A stretch of 19,834 nucleotides of DNA from DASRAJ01 sp039920305 (GTDB lineage: Bacteria; Bacteroidota; Bacteroidia; Chitinophagales; UBA10324). The first letter of the stretch is position 1. Each line of letters begins with the position of its first letter. The translations under genes were made by a program, and so were the position numbers. The DNA lies in the NCBI GenBank assembly GCA_039920305.1, contig JBDSEA010000084.1, positions 1 to 19,834 on the forward strand, read 5' to 3'. This document shows positions 6,535 to 13,452 of the stretch, piece by piece. The notes below the pieces were generated by a model, which saw only the letters and a list, made by a program, of their open reading frames with translations, searched no databases and was not told the origin of the DNA.

Positions 6535-8310
6535 TTAATTAGAGGTGAAGTTGTAATGGTAATAATAGCCTGACCATGGTGCTTGCACGAATGGGAAGGT
6601 ATTTTTAAAAGTAGTATCGTTATGCTCTACACCGGTAGTGTAACCGAGCACATCAAGCAGATCAGTAGTAACCGGATCTTCACCTATGGTGTAATCATCA
6701 TAGAATAATCCGATAGCTGCAAGTACGACGCCGCCTACAGCCTGTAATTCAATCCGGGTTACATCATCCTCAAGTCGTCTTCCGTTTGGAAAGCCATCCA
6801 TATTCGGAATGAACTGCAGATCGGTGTTGGCATACATAGGATCAGTTAAACCAAGAACTGCTGCCTGAATGAGGCCTTCTGAACTAAAGTTTGGGTCATC
6901 CCGCTGTGTTACAGGCACCGCCATGTTTAAGCGAAGCATATCACTAAAGGTGGGAAGGAAGTTATTGATAAAGGGCTTTCCTGCAGTAAACGGATTGCCG
7001 GGTGTTTTACCGGTCGCTAACTGATAAGGGGAAAGGTTTGGTACTCCTGTATTGAAAATCGGAAGAATATCTACCGACCTTGGTTGATTGGGACGAAGCA
7101 GGTAATCACCATAAAGAGCAGGATCAAGTGCACTACCAAACGTTGCAGGATTGTTGTAAAGGATATATAATCCATCCTTATAATTTCTGAAGTCAACATC
7201 TCCAAGTACAGTGGGTGATGCTGTCTGAATTCTTAGCGGCTCCAATGCAGGTACAAATGCTCCGAACTGGGAGTCATCCATATACAAAGCAAGCTCAGGA
7301 TTCGTGAAATATTCTTCAAATGCTGCATCACCGGTGGGATCAGACCAGTTCCAGAAATCTTTATCACCGATCGGAATTACCGCTTCGTTGGTGAGAGGCA
7401 TTCCAAGGCGTGAAATCTGAACATATTTTCCCGTATTATCCACACCACCTTCGTGTTTCAGGGTTTTAACCTTTGTTCTGCTTGCGGAAGCGTATACTCC
7501 GATTACGAAATCGGCATCGAGAATATTTGCAGACTTGGTAATATCCTTTCCATCCTTTTGCAGGGTTGAAATGGGAATACTTAAAGCGATCACGTGGCAA
7601 TTGTAACCAGCTACGCCATCACGGGGAGCATTGATTCCGGTACCACCTGCACGCGTCATTCCGAGATCGAAAATACCGCCAAGGTCAACAAAGAAAGGAT
7701 CGTCAGCGGGGCCGCAATAAATGGTTTCATCACCACCGTCATTGGAGGTTTTGATTGATTCATTGATCATGTGATCATAGGACGGCTCACCTAATCCGAG
7801 CACCGGATCATTGATCGATCGGGGTCCTATGTTGTTTGCAGGAACATCACCATGTGCAATAGTAGTAAACGCACCACCACCTACACTCTTGGTGCATCTC
7901 CACTGTGTCCTGAGGTTCTGCTTGCCAAGCCGAATATTGAAGAACGTTGTAGGATCTTCATTCTTTTTCGCAAACTTAAAGCGGTAAGTGATGTCATCAC
8001 CGACGGTGGTTGCATCATTCTTGATGTGAATTTGATATTGCACATCATCACCAAAGGTGTAATAATTAGGACCACCCATCGGCAATTCTGCTGGAATGTA
8101 ATCAGCAATAATGATGATGCGGTTGGTATCTTCCGGAGACCGGAAACAGTACAAGTCAGTATTATCCGCCTGTGGATCCTGACTGATGAGAGGCGCCTCG
8201 CGATGGCTCGACGCACTCAGGCGATCACGATTGCTGCTGACATAGAGTAATGACCCTACAACCGCAACAACCATAACAACCTTTAAAGCAGTGTTCAGCT
8301 TTTGTTTCAT
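6535..8310 (-). CDS. DUF4331 protein without sorting domain (tandem paralogue)
   Basis: This 591-residue exported protein is a close paralogue of the next gene downstream, sharing long near-identical stretches such as NFLPTFSDMLRLNMAVPVT and MDGFPNGRRLEDDVTRIELQ. The N-terminal membrane segment (LKVVMVVAVVGSLLYVSS) is followed by LSA-SSHREAPLISQDPQ, again placing SSHREAP at the mature N-terminus. Similarity stops near PWSGY, and the protein ends 10 residues later (YYHYNFTSN) with no T9SS domain, so it is expected to stay in the periplasm or be released another way. It is the promoter-proximal gene of the pair. Its upstream region holds two palindromes (8353-8379) that may control both genes. 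Family membership is secure, function is unknown, and the pair probably arose by tandem duplication followed by gain or loss of the sorting tail. Confidence 0.9.
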   Translation of the reverse strand: MKQKLNTALKVVMVVAVVGSLLYVSSNRDRLSASSHREAPLISQDPQADNTDLYCFRSPEDTNRIIIIADYIPAELPMGGPNYYTFGDDVQYQIHIKNDATTVGDDITYRFKFAKKNEDPTTFFNIRLGKQNLRTQWRCTKSVGGGAFTTIAHGDVPANNIGPRSINDPVLGLGEPSYDHMINESIKTSNDGGDETIYCGPADDPFFVDLGGIFDLGMTRAGGTGINAPRDGVAGYNCHVIALSIPISTLQKDGKDITKSANILDADFVIGVYASASRTKVKTLKHEGGVDNTGKYVQISRLGMPLTNEAVIPIGDKDFWNWSDPTGDAAFEEYFTNPELALYMDDSQFGAFVPALEPLRIQTASPTVLGDVDFRNYKDGLYILYNNPATFGSALDPALYGDYLLRPNQPRSVDILPIFNTGVPNLSPYQLATGKTPGNPFTAGKPFINNFLPTFSDMLRLNMAVPVTQRDDPNFSSEGLIQAAVLGLTDPMYANTDLQFIPNMDGFPNGRRLEDDVTRIELQAVGGVVLAAIGLFYDDYTIGEDPVTTDLLDVLGYTTGVEHNDTTFKNTFPFVQAPWSGYYYHYNFTSN

Positions 8311-8352
8311 AATGATTGATTTGTTAGGTGAAAAAAAAATTAGTTGAGGGAA

Positions 8353-8379
8353 TTACGTAACGTAAACCAAGGTTGGTTT
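8353..8379. promoter_or_regulatory. Two adjacent palindromes in the DUF4331 leader
   Basis: TTACGT-A-ACGTAA at 8353-8365 is a palindrome with one central base. AAACCAA-GG-TTGGTTT at 8364-8379 is a second palindrome with seven-base arms that overlaps the first by two bases. Both lie 43-69 bases upstream of the ATG at 8310, where an operator or the 5' part of an mRNA leader would be. The regulator is unknown and the function is inferred only from symmetry and position. Confidence 0.4.
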
Positions 8380-8448
8380 TTATTATATCCAGAATAAAAA
8401 CAGAAAAAAGTTACCCCGTAATGTAAAACGGAGTATTGAATTATTACA

Positions 8449-8625
8449 ATGGATGATTTAAGGGAAAGCTATTCTACAACTTTTAAGCGGCCAGTACTAA
8501 TATATAAAGAAAACAAGAAATTAAGAAGGATTCAAGCCGGTTTCAATCGTCAGAAAGCCGTGCCAATTTTGCTTAAGGAAGATAAAAAATTTTTACCTGA
8601 ATCAGAAATTTTCTTTTTTATTTGA
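8449..8625 (+). CDS. Possible small protein, 58 residues, unrecognised
   Basis: A complete ATG-to-TGA frame on the plus strand encodes a basic peptide (MDDLRESYSTTFKRPVLIYK, later RRIQAGFNRQKAVPILLKED, ending IFFFI). It lies wholly in the gap between the divergently placed ends of accD and the DUF4331 leader, so it is not a shadow of another gene. There is no good ribosome binding site, no recognised motif, and no promoter or terminator in this orientation, and a frame of this length can arise by chance in AT-rich DNA. Listed as a candidate only. Confidence 0.2.
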   Translation: MDDLRESYSTTFKRPVLIYKENKKLRRIQAGFNRQKAVPILLKEDKKFLPESEIFFFI

Positions 8626-8667
8626 AGATGGATGCACAATTGGCAATCATTCGAAGCATGCACGCTT

Positions 8668-9564
8668 TTATGTATTAGCCGCAGCCTGTACTTTTGAATG
8701 AGAGGCTGAGGATTCTTTATTTATGGGAATCAAATCTATCAGGTCGGTGAGCCGTTGCTTCAAATCCTTCCGGTCAACGATGAAATCCAGAAATCCATGC
8801 TCAAGAAGAAATTCTGATCGCTGAAAGCCCTTGGGCAAATCTTTTTTGATGGTTTCTTTTATTACACGGGGTCCGGCAAAGCCAATCAGCGCATCGGGCT
8901 CAGCCATATTAATATCACCAAGCATGGCATAGGAGGCAGTAACTCCACCGGTAGTCGGATCCGTCATGAGTGAGAAGTAAGGGATTTTTGCTTCCGATAG
9001 CTGGCCAAGCCTGGCAGATGTTTTGGCGAGTTGCATCAGTGAGAATGCACTTTCCATCATCCGGGCCCCGCCGCTCTTAGAAATTATAAGGAATGGAATT
9101 TTCTTTTGAATACAAAGCTCTATAGCAAGCGATACCCGCTCACCCACTACGCTTCCCATTGATCCTCCGATGAAATTAAAGTTCATGCATGCGCATACTA
9201 ATTTTTTTCCGTTCACTGCTCCTCTTCCCACGGTAATAGCCTCTGAAACGTTAACTTTTTTCACCGCATCATCCAGACGGGTCTGGTATGACTTAAGATC
9301 TTTAAAGCGCAGGAAATCTTTAGGCATCAAATTTTCGAAAAGTAATTTTACTTCTCCATCATCAAATATCATTTCGAAGTATTCTATTGAATTAATACGC
9401 GCGTGATAATTGCAGTTAGGGCAGACGTATTTGTTCGATTTAAAATCATCGGAAAGGACTGTTCTCTTACATGCTGGGCACTTCCACCAGATGCCTTCGG
9501 GTACCTCGAGCTTATTTTCTGAAGAGGTGGTTATTCCTTCTTTTGTTCTTTTAAACCATGCCAT
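8668..9564 (-). CDS. accD: Acetyl-CoA carboxylase carboxyltransferase subunit beta
   Basis: This 298-residue protein has the usual length and layout of bacterial AccD. An N-terminal zinc ribbon uses Cys29, Cys32, Cys48 and Cys51 (WKCPACKR and VCPNCNYH), followed by the crotonase-like carboxyltransferase core with LIISKSGGARMMES, SLMTDPTTGGVTASYAMLGD and LIGFAGPRVIKETI, all near-universal AccD phrases. With AccA it transfers the carboxyl group from biotin on AccB to acetyl-CoA, making malonyl-CoA for fatty-acid synthesis in the cytoplasm. accA, accB and accC are not in the window, as is common. The ATG at 9564 is preceded at a four-base distance by CATATTTG, close to the Bacteroidota -7 box, and further up by ACTTTCGTACTTCC. 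Identification is secure; which promoter is used is inference. Confidence 0.97.
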   Translation of the reverse strand: MAWFKRTKEGITTSSENKLEVPEGIWWKCPACKRTVLSDDFKSNKYVCPNCNYHARINSIEYFEMIFDDGEVKLLFENLMPKDFLRFKDLKSYQTRLDDAVKKVNVSEAITVGRGAVNGKKLVCACMNFNFIGGSMGSVVGERVSLAIELCIQKKIPFLIISKSGGARMMESAFSLMQLAKTSARLGQLSEAKIPYFSLMTDPTTGGVTASYAMLGDINMAEPDALIGFAGPRVIKETIKKDLPKGFQRSEFLLEHGFLDFIVDRKDLKQRLTDLIDLIPINKESSASHSKVQAAANT

Positions 9565-9568
9565 TTAT

Positions 9569-9576
9569 CAAATATG
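9569..9576 (-). promoter_or_regulatory. -7-like box directly before accD
   Basis: Minus-strand CATATTTG differs from the Bacteroidota -7 consensus TAnnTTTG at one base. Only four bases (ATAA) separate it from the accD ATG, so transcription from it would begin at or next to the start codon. The geometry is the same as at cystathionine beta-synthase (13288-13295). No clear -33 element was found. Confidence 0.35.
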
Positions 9577-9587
9577 AAATGTTAGTG

Positions 9588-9852
9588 GGAAGTACGAAAG
9601 TGAATATGAGACAAGATTAAATGATTAAAAACAAGATCACAAATAAGAAAACCGGTAATTACGCCCACTGAAGTGACTGCTTTGGAAGCTTGTTGAATAA
9701 ATTTTTGCTTCCATGATCTATATGCAGTACACTAAATTAGTGATAAACTTAAAAGTCCTTTTCTTCATGTCATACACATGCATAACCAACTTGATTAAGT
9801 TTCAGAATCAGGACATCTGATGTTTTACTTCCCGGATTACTTTCGTACTTCC
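9588..9852. repeat. 265-base segment bounded by a perfect 14-bp inverted repeat
   Basis: GGAAGTACGAAAGT at 9588-9601 is the exact reverse complement of ACTTTCGTACTTCC at 9839-9852. Each copy, read outward, resembles a Bacteroidota start-site region (TTACTTTCG compared with TTACTTTCGCACC before the gene at 14990). The pair could therefore be two outward-facing promoters, one for accD and one antisense to the fbaB tail, or the terminal repeats of a miniature element. No target duplication is evident in the flanks. Confidence 0.5.
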
Positions 9853-9876
9853 TTCTTCTTTCTTAATATTTAATCA

Positions 9877-10968
9877 TTATGCCAGTCCAATACCCTTCTC
9901 AAGGTACACATCCTGAATTGCATTGAGCAACTCTACACCCTCCTTCATTGGCTTCTGAAATGCTTTTCTGCCTGAGATAAGGCCAGTACCCCCCCCACGC
10001 TTGTTGACCACCGCAGTAAACACCGCTTCAGCCATGTCGCTCGCTCCCTTTGATTCGCCTCCTGAGTTAATGAGACCGGCCCGGCCCATAAAGCAATTGG
10101 CAACCTGGTAACGGCAGAGATCTATCGGGTGATCGGTAGTTAGCTCGCGGTACACTTTCGGATGCGTTTTTCCGAATTTCAAGGCTTCATATCCGCCATT
10201 ATTTACAGGCAGCTTCTGCTTGATTATGTCAGCCTGAATAGTAACACCAAGATGATTCGCCTGTCCGGTAATATCTGCAGCAGCGTGATAATCCACTCCA
10301 TCTTTTTTGAAGCCTGAATTACGCAGGTAGCACCAGAGTATGGTTGCCATTCCCAGCTCATGTGCCATCTCAAAAGCGGTACTAACCTCCTGGATCTGTC
10401 TTGTAGATTCCTCACTTCCAAAATAAATAGTTGCCCCCACAGCGGCCGCACCCAGGTTCCAGCATTCCTTAATGGTACCGAACATTATTTGATCAAACTT
10501 ATTAGGGTAAGTAAGAAATTCGTTATGATTGATTTTTACAATGAAGGGAATCTTATGAGCATACTTGCGTGAAACTATTCCGAGTACCCCATAAGTTGAA
10601 GCAACAGCATTGCAACCTCCATCCATTGCAAGCTGAATGATATTTTCAGGATCAAAGTACACAGGATTTGGTGCAAAAGAGGCACCGGCACTATGCTCAA
10701 TGCCCTGGTCAACAGGGAGTATTGAAAGATATCCTGTACCTGCAAGCCTGCCGTGATTGTACAGTGTTCCCATGTTTCGCAGCACCTGATTGTTACGATC
10801 AGAATTCGCCCATATTCGATCAATAAAATCGGGACCGGGAGCATGAAGAAGCTTTTTATCAATGGTAGTACAATCGTGATTTAAAAGAAATTCTGCCTTG
10901 TCCTGCAGGATTGATTCAATTCTCGTTAGTGCAGTGGTTCCATTAGCTGCCTTTGTAGCCGTAGCCAT
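9877..10968 (-). CDS. fbaB: Class I fructose-bisphosphate aldolase (DhnA/FbaB type)
   Basis: This 363-residue cytoplasmic enzyme belongs to the DhnA/archaeal-type class I aldolases that cleave fructose-1,6-bisphosphate to dihydroxyacetone phosphate and glyceraldehyde-3-phosphate through a Schiff base, without metal. Supporting motifs in order are SILPVDQGIEHSAG (residues 82-95), FIVKINHNE near 142, GAAAVGATIYFGS near 173, DYHAAADITGQANHLG near 226, ADIIKQKLP (246-254) and ANCFMGRAGLINSGGESKG near the C-terminus. Lys250 in ADIIKQK is the probable Schiff-base lysine by position against E. coli FbaB; the exact residue is my inference. The length is close to the E. coli enzyme (about 350). The gene stands alone, 312 bases upstream of accD, and a 16-base palindrome next to a -7-like box lies before its start. 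Confidence 0.95.
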   Translation of the reverse strand: MATATKAANGTTALTRIESILQDKAEFLLNHDCTTIDKKLLHAPGPDFIDRIWANSDRNNQVLRNMGTLYNHGRLAGTGYLSILPVDQGIEHSAGASFAPNPVYFDPENIIQLAMDGGCNAVASTYGVLGIVSRKYAHKIPFIVKINHNEFLTYPNKFDQIMFGTIKECWNLGAAAVGATIYFGSEESTRQIQEVSTAFEMAHELGMATILWCYLRNSGFKKDGVDYHAAADITGQANHLGVTIQADIIKQKLPVNNGGYEALKFGKTHPKVYRELTTDHPIDLCRYQVANCFMGRAGLINSGGESKGASDMAEAVFTAVVNKRGGGTGLISGRKAFQKPMKEGVELLNAIQDVYLEKGIGLA

Positions 10969-11006
10969 GTTCAGATTTATTTTGTTTTATGATGTAATTG
11001 AACGGT

Positions 11007-11031
11007 GGTAAAGATAAATTGAATTCAATTT
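11007..11031 (-). promoter_or_regulatory. fbaB promoter-like box with adjacent 16-bp palindrome
   Basis: AAATTGAATTCAATTT at 11016-11031 is a perfect palindrome. Directly beside it, nearer fbaB on the minus strand, is TATCTTTA, a one-mismatch match to TAnnTTTG, about 40 bases from the ATG. A symmetrical site next to the -7 box is where a dimeric regulator could act, but an AT-rich palindrome may also occur by chance. Confidence 0.4.
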
Positions 11032-11060
11032 GAAAACGATCATTCCCTGATCTGTAATCT

Positions 11061-11864
11061 TCATAGTTCCTTTATCAGTAAATGGAGGTGCTCAAAATAT
11101 GATATTGATTTCACCATCCGGCTTCCATACCATGAAAACATTTCACCATCCACTAAAAGTATTTTTGTTTGAGAAAGCAATTTTTCAAATTCTTCAGCAT
11201 GCTTTGTTGAAAAGGGAAAGGGTTCGGAGGACAATAACAGGAACTGCGGAGATCTTAATTTGAGATCTTGAATGCCAATTTCAGGATAGCGCCGCAAATC
11301 ATTAAAAACATTTTTAAAACCTGCGATCCCAAGCATGTGATGGATGAATGTGTTATTTCCTGTAGTCATCATAGGCTCATTCCAGATCAAATAAGCTGCA
11401 GTAAAAACATCATCTGTCTTTGAAAGCTGAAAATTCCTAATTGCGACCCTAATATCTTTTATGATTCGATCAGCCTGTTTTTGCTTGCCTGTTATTTTAC
11501 CTACACTGTCAATCATTGCGTAAGCCTCACCGGTTGTTTGAATGTCACTGATCCATACTGTAAATTCTTTCATCAGCTCCTTGATCTGTTCCTCATCATT
11601 TTCCTCCTTATTTCCGATAATGAGATCAGGCCGGAGTGATTTTATTTTTTCGATGTTGAGATTTTTTGTCCCGCCTATCCTGATTTTGCTTTTCACTTTT
11701 TCTTCGGGGTAAATACAGAACTTCGTGACGGCCATGATTTCCTCATTCAATCCTAAATCGAATAGCAATTCGGTCTGGGAAGGAACAAGGGATATTATTT
11801 TCCGCGGATGAACAGGGATTTGTATTTCCCTTCCGAGCTGATCTATACATGCATGGACTGGCAT
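11061..11864 (-). CDS. Periplasmic-binding-fold (BtuF/FhuD-like) receptor protein without signal peptide
   Basis: Read from the ATG at 11864 this is a 267-residue protein of the helical-backbone metal/cobalamin receptor type (PF01497). Recognisable parts are RKIISLVPSQTELLFDLGL near the start, RIGGTKNLNIEKIKSLRPDL with IIGNKEENDEEQI, and the C-terminal RSPQFLLLSSEPFPFSTKH. Family members normally capture vitamin B12, haem or siderophores in the periplasm for an ABC importer. Here there is no signal peptide or lipobox: the frame opens two codons earlier only through a TTG, and the sequence begins at once with the domain-leading CIDQLGREIQIP. No permease or ATPase gene is adjacent, so it may be cytoplasmic or act with a distant transporter. 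It begins 64 bases after the stop of cystathionine beta-synthase and could share its transcript. Ligand unknown. Confidence 0.8.
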   Translation of the reverse strand: MPVHACIDQLGREIQIPVHPRKIISLVPSQTELLFDLGLNEEIMAVTKFCIYPEEKVKSKIRIGGTKNLNIEKIKSLRPDLIIGNKEENDEEQIKELMKEFTVWISDIQTTGEAYAMIDSVGKITGKQKQADRIIKDIRVAIRNFQLSKTDDVFTAAYLIWNEPMMTTGNNTFIHHMLGIAGFKNVFNDLRRYPEIGIQDLKLRSPQFLLLSSEPFPFSTKHAEEFEKLLSQTKILLVDGEMFSWYGSRMVKSISYFEHLHLLIKEL

Positions 11865-11927
11865 CAGCAATTAATTATAGTACCCCATTACCGAGTCAGT
11901 ACACTTTTATTTTGAATATGCGATTTA

Positions 11928-13283
11928 TTATTTTGCCATTGCGCGAATTATATCACTCTTCGTCACGATGTGCATCTGATTCAATGCATCGGTGGTGATC
12001 ACTGCGGGAGTTTCCCTGCTCATCATTCCTGAAAGCTTGTCAATAGCCATTTCGTTCTGCACTACAGGAAATGCTTTTTCCATTACTTCCTTTATTGCTT
12101 TGGTTTTAATTGAATGATCATTCATAAGCTTCTGCAACAAGCCTGTTTCGCTCAGTGAGCCTATCATAAGGTCATTTTCCATAACAGGCAACTGATCAAT
12201 GTTATTCGATTGCATGAGCATCACTGCATCGGCAACCGTTTGATCACTTTGAATCGTTATCAGCGGCTTGGAAGAGCGGGATTCAAGTATATCATGGATA
12301 GTTTTTAACTGGAGCCATCCATGATCGCGCATCCACTCATCATTATAAAGCTTGGCCACATAGCGGCTTCCGTGATCAGGAAAGATCACCACAACTACGT
12401 CAGACTCTTTAAGTTTTTCCTTCATCTGCAGCAGGCCCTGAACGGCGCTTCCGCAGGAATAGCCAACGAAGATCCCCTCCTTCCTGGTAATCTCACGCGC
12501 CATGATCGCTGCATCTTTATCCTTTACCTTTTCAAAGTGATCAATCAGAGTGAAGTCATAGTTTTCAGGAATGATGTCTTCGCCGATACCTTCAGTGATA
12601 TACGGATAAATTTCCTCCTGGCGTATCTTGCCTGTTTCATGAAAAACTTTTAGAGTGCTTCCATAAGTGTCAATTGCCCACACTTTAATGTCCGGATTTT
12701 TCTCTTTCAGAAATTGAGCACATCCGGTAACCGTGCCCCCCGTACCTGCACCACAAACAAAGTGAGTTATTTTTCCTTCCGTCTGATTCCATATTTCAGG
12801 ACCCGTAAATTGATAATGTGCCAGGCGATTATTAAGATTGTCATATTGATTTGGATACCAGGAATTGGGTGTTTCCCCGCTCAGTCTTTTTGAAACTGAA
12901 TAGTAGGATCGCGGATCTTCAGGATCCACATTGGTGGGACATACAATTACCTGTGCACCCACTGCTTTCAAAATGTCTGCTTTTTCTTTCGATTGCTTAT
13001 CAGTAGTGGTAAAAATGCAATGATACCCTTTTGCAATGGCTGCGAGTGCGAGACCCATGCCTGTGTTGCCACTCGTTCCTTCAATGATGGTGCCTCCCGG
13101 CTTTAACAACCCTTTTTTTTCAGCTTCCTCAATCATTGGTAATGCAATCCGGTCCTTTATCGAGTTTCCTGGATTATACGACTCAACCTTTGCAAGCACA
13201 AGCGCCTTCACATCTTTTACTACACGGCTAAGTTTAACAAGCGGTGTGTTACCAATTGTATCGATGATGTGATTGTAATACAT
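11928..13283 (-). CDS. Cystathionine beta-synthase (PLP enzyme with CBS-domain pair)
   Basis: From the ATG at 13283 the product is 451 residues. Residues 1-330 are the type II PLP fold: NTPLVKL (12-18), YNPGNSIKDRI with Lys43 as the PLP lysine, EGTSGNTGMGLALAA, NRLAHYQFTGPEIW, the phosphate loop CGAGTGGTVTG, EGIGEDIIP and FPDHGSRYVAKLYNDEWM. These phrases track human CBS more closely than cysteine synthase. A CBS-domain pair fills the C-terminus (TIQSDQTVADAVMLMQSNNI onward, last residues SDIIRAMAK), a likely nucleotide or S-adenosylmethionine regulatory module. The haem-binding N-terminus of animal CBS is absent. The reaction expected is serine plus homocysteine to cystathionine, though a cysteine-synthase-like activity cannot be excluded. 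The open frame reaches a TTG at 13304, but the TATATTTG box lies inside that extension, so 13283 is the better start. Confidence 0.92.
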   Translation of the reverse strand: MYYNHIIDTIGNTPLVKLSRVVKDVKALVLAKVESYNPGNSIKDRIALPMIEEAEKKGLLKPGGTIIEGTSGNTGMGLALAAIAKGYHCIFTTTDKQSKEKADILKAVGAQVIVCPTNVDPEDPRSYYSVSKRLSGETPNSWYPNQYDNLNNRLAHYQFTGPEIWNQTEGKITHFVCGAGTGGTVTGCAQFLKEKNPDIKVWAIDTYGSTLKVFHETGKIRQEEIYPYITEGIGEDIIPENYDFTLIDHFEKVKDKDAAIMAREITRKEGIFVGYSCGSAVQGLLQMKEKLKESDVVVVIFPDHGSRYVAKLYNDEWMRDHGWLQLKTIHDILESRSSKPLITIQSDQTVADAVMLMQSNNIDQLPVMENDLMIGSLSETGLLQKLMNDHSIKTKAIKEVMEKAFPVVQNEMAIDKLSGMMSRETPAVITTDALNQMHIVTKSDIIRAMAK

Positions 13284-13287
13284 GCAC

Positions 13288-13295
13288 CAAATATA
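13288..13295 (-). promoter_or_regulatory. Consensus -7 box four bases before the CBS start codon
   Basis: Minus-strand TATATTTG fits TAnnTTTG exactly, and only GTGC separates it from the ATG at 13283. Transcription from this box would start at or within a few bases of the ATG, predicting a leaderless or nearly leaderless mRNA and excluding the upstream TTG at 13304 as start. No matching -33 element was found at the usual distance. Confidence 0.5.
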
Positions 13296-13365
13296 AAGTG
13301 GCAATGATGAATGAATATGAGAATTAACAATGGGCGGTAATAATAGCCAATCAAAAAAAACCAGA

Positions 13366-13405
13366 TTATAAAATAATAAAGCCCCGATTCACACCGGAGC
13401 TTTAT
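13366..13405 (-). terminator. Rho-independent terminator of the FnIII T9SS gene
   Basis: ATAAAGCCCCG at 13376-13386 pairs with CGGAGCTTTAT at 13395-13405 through 11 pairs (one G-U in the minus-strand RNA) around an eight-base loop. The minus-strand continuation is TATTTTATAATC. It lies 48 bases past the stop codon at 13453 and separates this gene from cystathionine beta-synthase. Confidence 0.8.
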
Positions 13406-13452
13406 GGAAAGATATTTACAATGTGCATCAACCTGATGGCTTGTATTATCTA

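Larger units (their letters stand above)
8311..8667. other. Intergenic region between DUF4331 pair and accD
   Basis: This 357-base AT-rich stretch contains the leader of the DUF4331 genes with two palindromes, a doubtful 58-codon plus-strand frame, and the downstream region of accD. No clear terminator for accD and no matched Bacteroidota promoter box for the DUF4331 genes could be picked out. Confidence 0.6.
9565..9876. other. Intergenic region between accD and fbaB
   Basis: This 312-base stretch holds no convincing gene on either strand. It carries the accD upstream signals on the left and the untranslated tail of fbaB on the right, and is framed by a perfect 14-base inverted repeat at 9588-9601 and 9839-9852. 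Confidence 0.6.

Noticed and set aside
9878..9925. Short plus-strand frame downstream of the promoter-like copy at 9839-9852
   Set aside because: Only about 15 codons, lying antisense inside the end of fbaB; not a believable gene.
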